From assembly GCA_027596945.1 (NCBI GenBank), contig JADGJH010001269.1, forward strand, positions 1-10,964: a stretch of 10,964 bases of DNA, given 5' to 3'. The DNA comes from Physocladia obscura (taxonomy: Eukaryota > Chytridiomycota > Chytridiomycetes > Chytridiales > Chytriomycetaceae). Below the pieces are notes generated by a model. It did not search any database and was not told the origin of the DNA. It saw only the letters and a program-made list of their open reading frames with translations. Below, piece after piece: positions 9,262-10,964 of the stretch. The translations under genes and the position numbers were made by a program. How positions within the stretch are numbered: the stretch's first letter is position 1; each line of letters opens with the position of its first letter.

Positions 9262-9553
9262 CATAGACATTACCGGTTTTTTATTTATATTCTTCGTTAC
9301 TTTTGCGAGAAGTTTGTTCGAAACCCCGCTTTCATTATGATTTCTGTAAATTTTCCGAAACAAGTTTGTCGGTGTCTCGGTCTTGCCAAAAATTAGAAGC
9401 CAAGAACACTTATGCAAACTTTCGGATGACGGAAGCTGGCAAAATTAAAACAGGATCGAGAGACCAATAATATTTATGATGTTGACAGTTATTTGCATGA
9501 CTGTCGTTTTTCATTTCACGAAATTGAAACACAATTATTTTTGTTGCAGAACG

Positions 9554-9561
9554 TCACGTGA
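9554..9561. promoter_or_regulatory. Palindromic E-box TCACGTGA
   Basis: The perfect 8-bp palindrome TCACGTGA, preceded by G, lies about 80 bp upstream of the copy 2 start codon. It matches the core site of Cbf1/TFEB-type basic helix-loop-helix factors. Copy 1 has no such site close by but does have a TATA box, so the two paralogues may be controlled differently. Confidence 0.4.
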
Positions 9562-9641
9562 ATAAATCTCCACTTTCGTAATTAAAACGATAAAAAGTAA
9601 AAAAAGTAAATGAAAAATTTCAACAAAAAACATCAACTCAA

Positions 9642-10046
9642 ATGGCCAACACACCAGCCTACTCTGCCCCAGCCGCAAACGTTCCATCCACAACCACCAC
9701 CACCACCACCACGGCTGCCGGCTACTATGCCCCGGCCCCGGTTGCGTCGACGACTACCACGTCGAAGACCCCGGCTGCCAACGTGCCGTCCACCACGACC
9801 ACCACCACCTGGGCCTATGCCGCGCCAACAGCTGCTAAAACAACGTCGGCCACCCCAGCGGCAAACACCCCAGCCACCACCACGGCTCCAGCAAAGTGTG
9901 TCGTCGCAACCACCTCCGCCACCCCAGCTGCCAACACCCCCTACGTGGCCCCTGTTTCCAACACCTACAAGGCCAACCTTTACTCAGGTGCTGCTTCTAC
10001 TGGCTTTGTTGCTGCCTCGGCCGCACTCGTTGCACTCTTTCTTTAA
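9642..10046 (+). CDS. Mucin-like Thr/Ala/Pro-rich repeat protein, copy 2
   Basis: Encodes 134 aa with no intron and is a close tandem paralogue of the gene at 8825. The same plan is present: MANTPAYSAPAAN start, Thr runs, four PAAN(T/V)P units, a lone cysteine in AKCVV, and a C-terminal hydrophobic end (GFVAASAALVALFL) like a GPI-attachment signal. The second repeat here is PAANVPS instead of PAANTPA. From TPAANTPATTT to NLYSGAA the two proteins are identical over 48 residues, while 15 codons differ, all silently. This shows the frame is real and selected. No signal peptide is visible, and the frame upstream of the ATG has no earlier in-frame ATG before a TAA at 9591. The promoter contains TCACGTGA but no clear TATA box. 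Function is unknown; a surface or wall role is inferred from composition only. Confidence 0.85.
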   Translation: MANTPAYSAPAANVPSTTTTTTTTAAGYYAPAPVASTTTTSKTPAANVPSTTTTTTWAYAAPTAAKTTSATPAANTPATTTAPAKCVVATTSATPAANTPYVAPVSNTYKANLYSGAASTGFVAASAALVALFL

Positions 10047-10052
10047 ATTTTT

Positions 10053-10147
10053 TTTAGATCTTTGTGCCCCTCTCTTTTTATCCCTCTCGTTCTGTCCCCC
10101 ATTTGTCGTTGTGTCTTTCGCTTTCTCTTGTTAAACGAAGAAATAAA
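10053..10147 (+). terminator. Pyrimidine-rich 3' UTR and AATAAA of copy 2
   Basis: After the stop, roughly 80 nt to about 10132 are mostly T and C, with strings such as CCCCTCTCTTTTTATCCCTC. AATAAA follows at 10142-10147, about 96 nt after the stop. Copy 1 lacks the pyrimidine tract. It may influence mRNA stability or 3' processing; the sequence alone does not say. Confidence 0.5.
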
Positions 10148-10629
10148 GTGTAGACTTTCTGTTTTCATTTTTATGAACTGTTCTGGTATTATTGTAATAT
10201 AGAATGAAGCCAATAGGACAGTCAAGGCTTGTCCAAAATCTATCGATTGCAGTGTCAACTAGAGACCAACACACTTCATCGTCAACGTGAGACAATGAAT
10301 ATGTGAGGTTGTGAGGGTCTGTAAAATGAGAGACTACGAATGGGGTGTGTTCAGTAAATAGTGGAGGCGCGGCGTTATTATTGGCTGTTCATTTCACAAG
10401 TGAAAAATATTGGAAAATGTCATTGCAAACCCCACCAATGTGTCTTTTTCTTTTTTTTTTTCTTTTTCGAGATTTCCTGACAAAGAACTGGTAAATCCCA
10501 TTCTTTTAAAAATTAAAAACAGAAGGAAAAGAAACGCCCGAAAAAAATAGGAAAGAAAGCACGATTCCAGGCAACCACCAAGGCCACTCTTACCACAGAA
10601 ACACACGGAAACAAAAAATAATAGTATAG
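10148..10629 (+). promoter_or_regulatory. Upstream region of the gene at 10630
   Basis: No gene is seen here. CCAAT pentamers occur at 10210-10214 (plus) and 10380-10384 (as ATTGG), typical of sites for the fungal CCAAT-binding complex; the second is about 250 bp before the ATG. A pyrimidine tract lies at 10441-10468, about 165 bp before the ATG. GTGAG-type pentamers recur at 10287-10315 without clear order. Confidence 0.4.
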
Positions 10630-10890
10630 ATGTCCAAAACACAATCGCTGATTGATCAGGAAACCCTCGACTACTTGGAAAACCAGCGCAATGATGACAG
10701 TACGATTGTCAAAAACATTGAAACCGAGCACGAAAATATCGAGTTTATCTTTGAGCACGCGGAAAGATACAACAACTGGAAAACAGACGAACTGTATCTC
10801 GAAAGATCGTTTCTGGCTGAAGCGTCGTTTTTGGAAAAGATTCATGATGAGGAGCAGGAGAATCTGAAAAAGAGACAGGTACATATATAA
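10630..10890 (+). CDS. Unrecognised acidic Glu/Asn-rich protein, possibly only exon 1
   Basis: The frame opens at ATG 10630, just after an in-frame TAG, and runs 86 codons to TAA. The product is hydrophilic and charged, with ETLDYLENQRNDDST near the start and ENIEFIFEHAERYNNW in the middle, likely helical. I do not recognise it. Two readings fit the end. (1) The gene stops at 10890, with AATAAA at 10891-10896 immediately after, as in ATG22. (2) CAG|GTACAT at 10878/10879 is a splice donor in phase 0, and the coding part continues beyond the window; the pyrimidine run at 10942-10964 would suit an approaching acceptor. Codons up to 10878 look coding and the last three (VHI) do not, which slightly favours the second reading. 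Confidence 0.6.
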   Translation: MSKTQSLIDQETLDYLENQRNDDSTIVKNIETEHENIEFIFEHAERYNNWKTDELYLERSFLAEASFLEKIHDEEQENLKKRQVHI

Positions 10891-10964
10891 AATAAAAGAG
10901 GGGAGGCGAGAAGTAGTACAGAGAATAATTACGGGAATAATTTCTTTTTTTTTCTATCTTTTTT

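Larger units (their letters stand above)
9227..9641. other. Intergenic spacer between mucin-like paralogues
   Basis: This 415-bp AT-rich stretch contains the poly(A) signal of copy 1 at 9256, a CCAAT pentamer at 9464-9468 and an E-box at 9554. It shows no similarity to the DNA upstream of copy 1, and no gene is seen. The T-loop-like string GTTCGAAACC near 9316 has no matching tRNA arms. Confidence 0.6.

Noticed and set aside
9313..9330. tRNA-like B-box string GTTCGAAACC
   Set aside because: The T-arm does not pair and no A-box, D-arm or anticodon stem is found around it.
9610..10134. 174-codon Pro/Arg-rich open frame across mucin-like copy 2
   Set aside because: Differences between the paralogues are silent in the MANTP frame but change residues in this one, and the matching frame in copy 1 stops at 8927. 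It is a shadow frame.
10394..10884. Hydrophobic minus-strand frames (82 and 123 codons)
   Set aside because: They are antisense to the 10630 ORF; the Phe/Leu-rich composition comes from A-rich sequence read backwards.
1..10964. CRISPR arrays, transposons, viral genes or a defence system
   Set aside because: No regular repeat-spacer pattern, terminal inverted repeats, transposase, reverse transcriptase or viral motifs were seen in any frame.

Overview
The window is nuclear DNA of a eukaryote, most likely a fungus. The two long genes are broken by 19 short spliceosomal introns (55 to 95 bp, GT...AG, degenerate donors). Gaps between them are tiny, AATAAA signals follow stop codons, and the non-coding DNA is AT-rich. 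The Atg22-type transporter is of the fungal kind. Intron-dense genes with weak donors hint at an early-diverging or intron-rich fungal lineage, but the species cannot be named from this sequence.

Left part (1-6808, minus strand). Two complete genes lie head to tail. The upstream one (6808 to 4657, 5 exons, 626 aa when spliced) is an Atg22-like vacuolar amino-acid effluxer of the major facilitator superfamily. Only 67 bp after its stop, the second starts (4589 to 135, 16 exons, 1140 aa when spliced): ubiquitin conjugation factor E4 (UFD2/UBE4), with the N-terminal [10 protein letters not shown] motif, the full Ufd2 core and a C-terminal U-box. Every exon junction was placed by reading frame and family similarity, and both spliced lengths are exact multiples of three. 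One protein feeds clients to the proteasome and the other exports amino acids from the vacuole after autophagy. Both therefore serve protein turnover, but joint control is only an inference from their closeness.

Middle (6809-8824). About 2 kb holds no gene I can support. It does contain two dense clusters of short motifs, eight ATTGAT/ATCAAT at 7053-7331 and seven GTGCA/TGCAC at 7499-7825, plus CACGTG E-boxes. A GC-richer island at 8331-8440 lies inside a 79-codon open reading on the minus strand.

Right part (8825-10964, plus strand). Two intronless, tandem, closely related genes (133 and 134 aa) encode Thr/Ala/Pro-rich mucin-like proteins built on PAAN(T/V)P repeats, with a hydrophobic GPI-signal-like C-terminus but no visible N-terminal signal peptide. 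Over one 48-residue stretch the proteins are identical while 15 codons differ silently, so the family is under strong purifying selection. This pair is the least familiar item here. A short acidic, Glu/Asn-rich ORF begins at 10630 and either ends at 10890 or splices onward out of the window.
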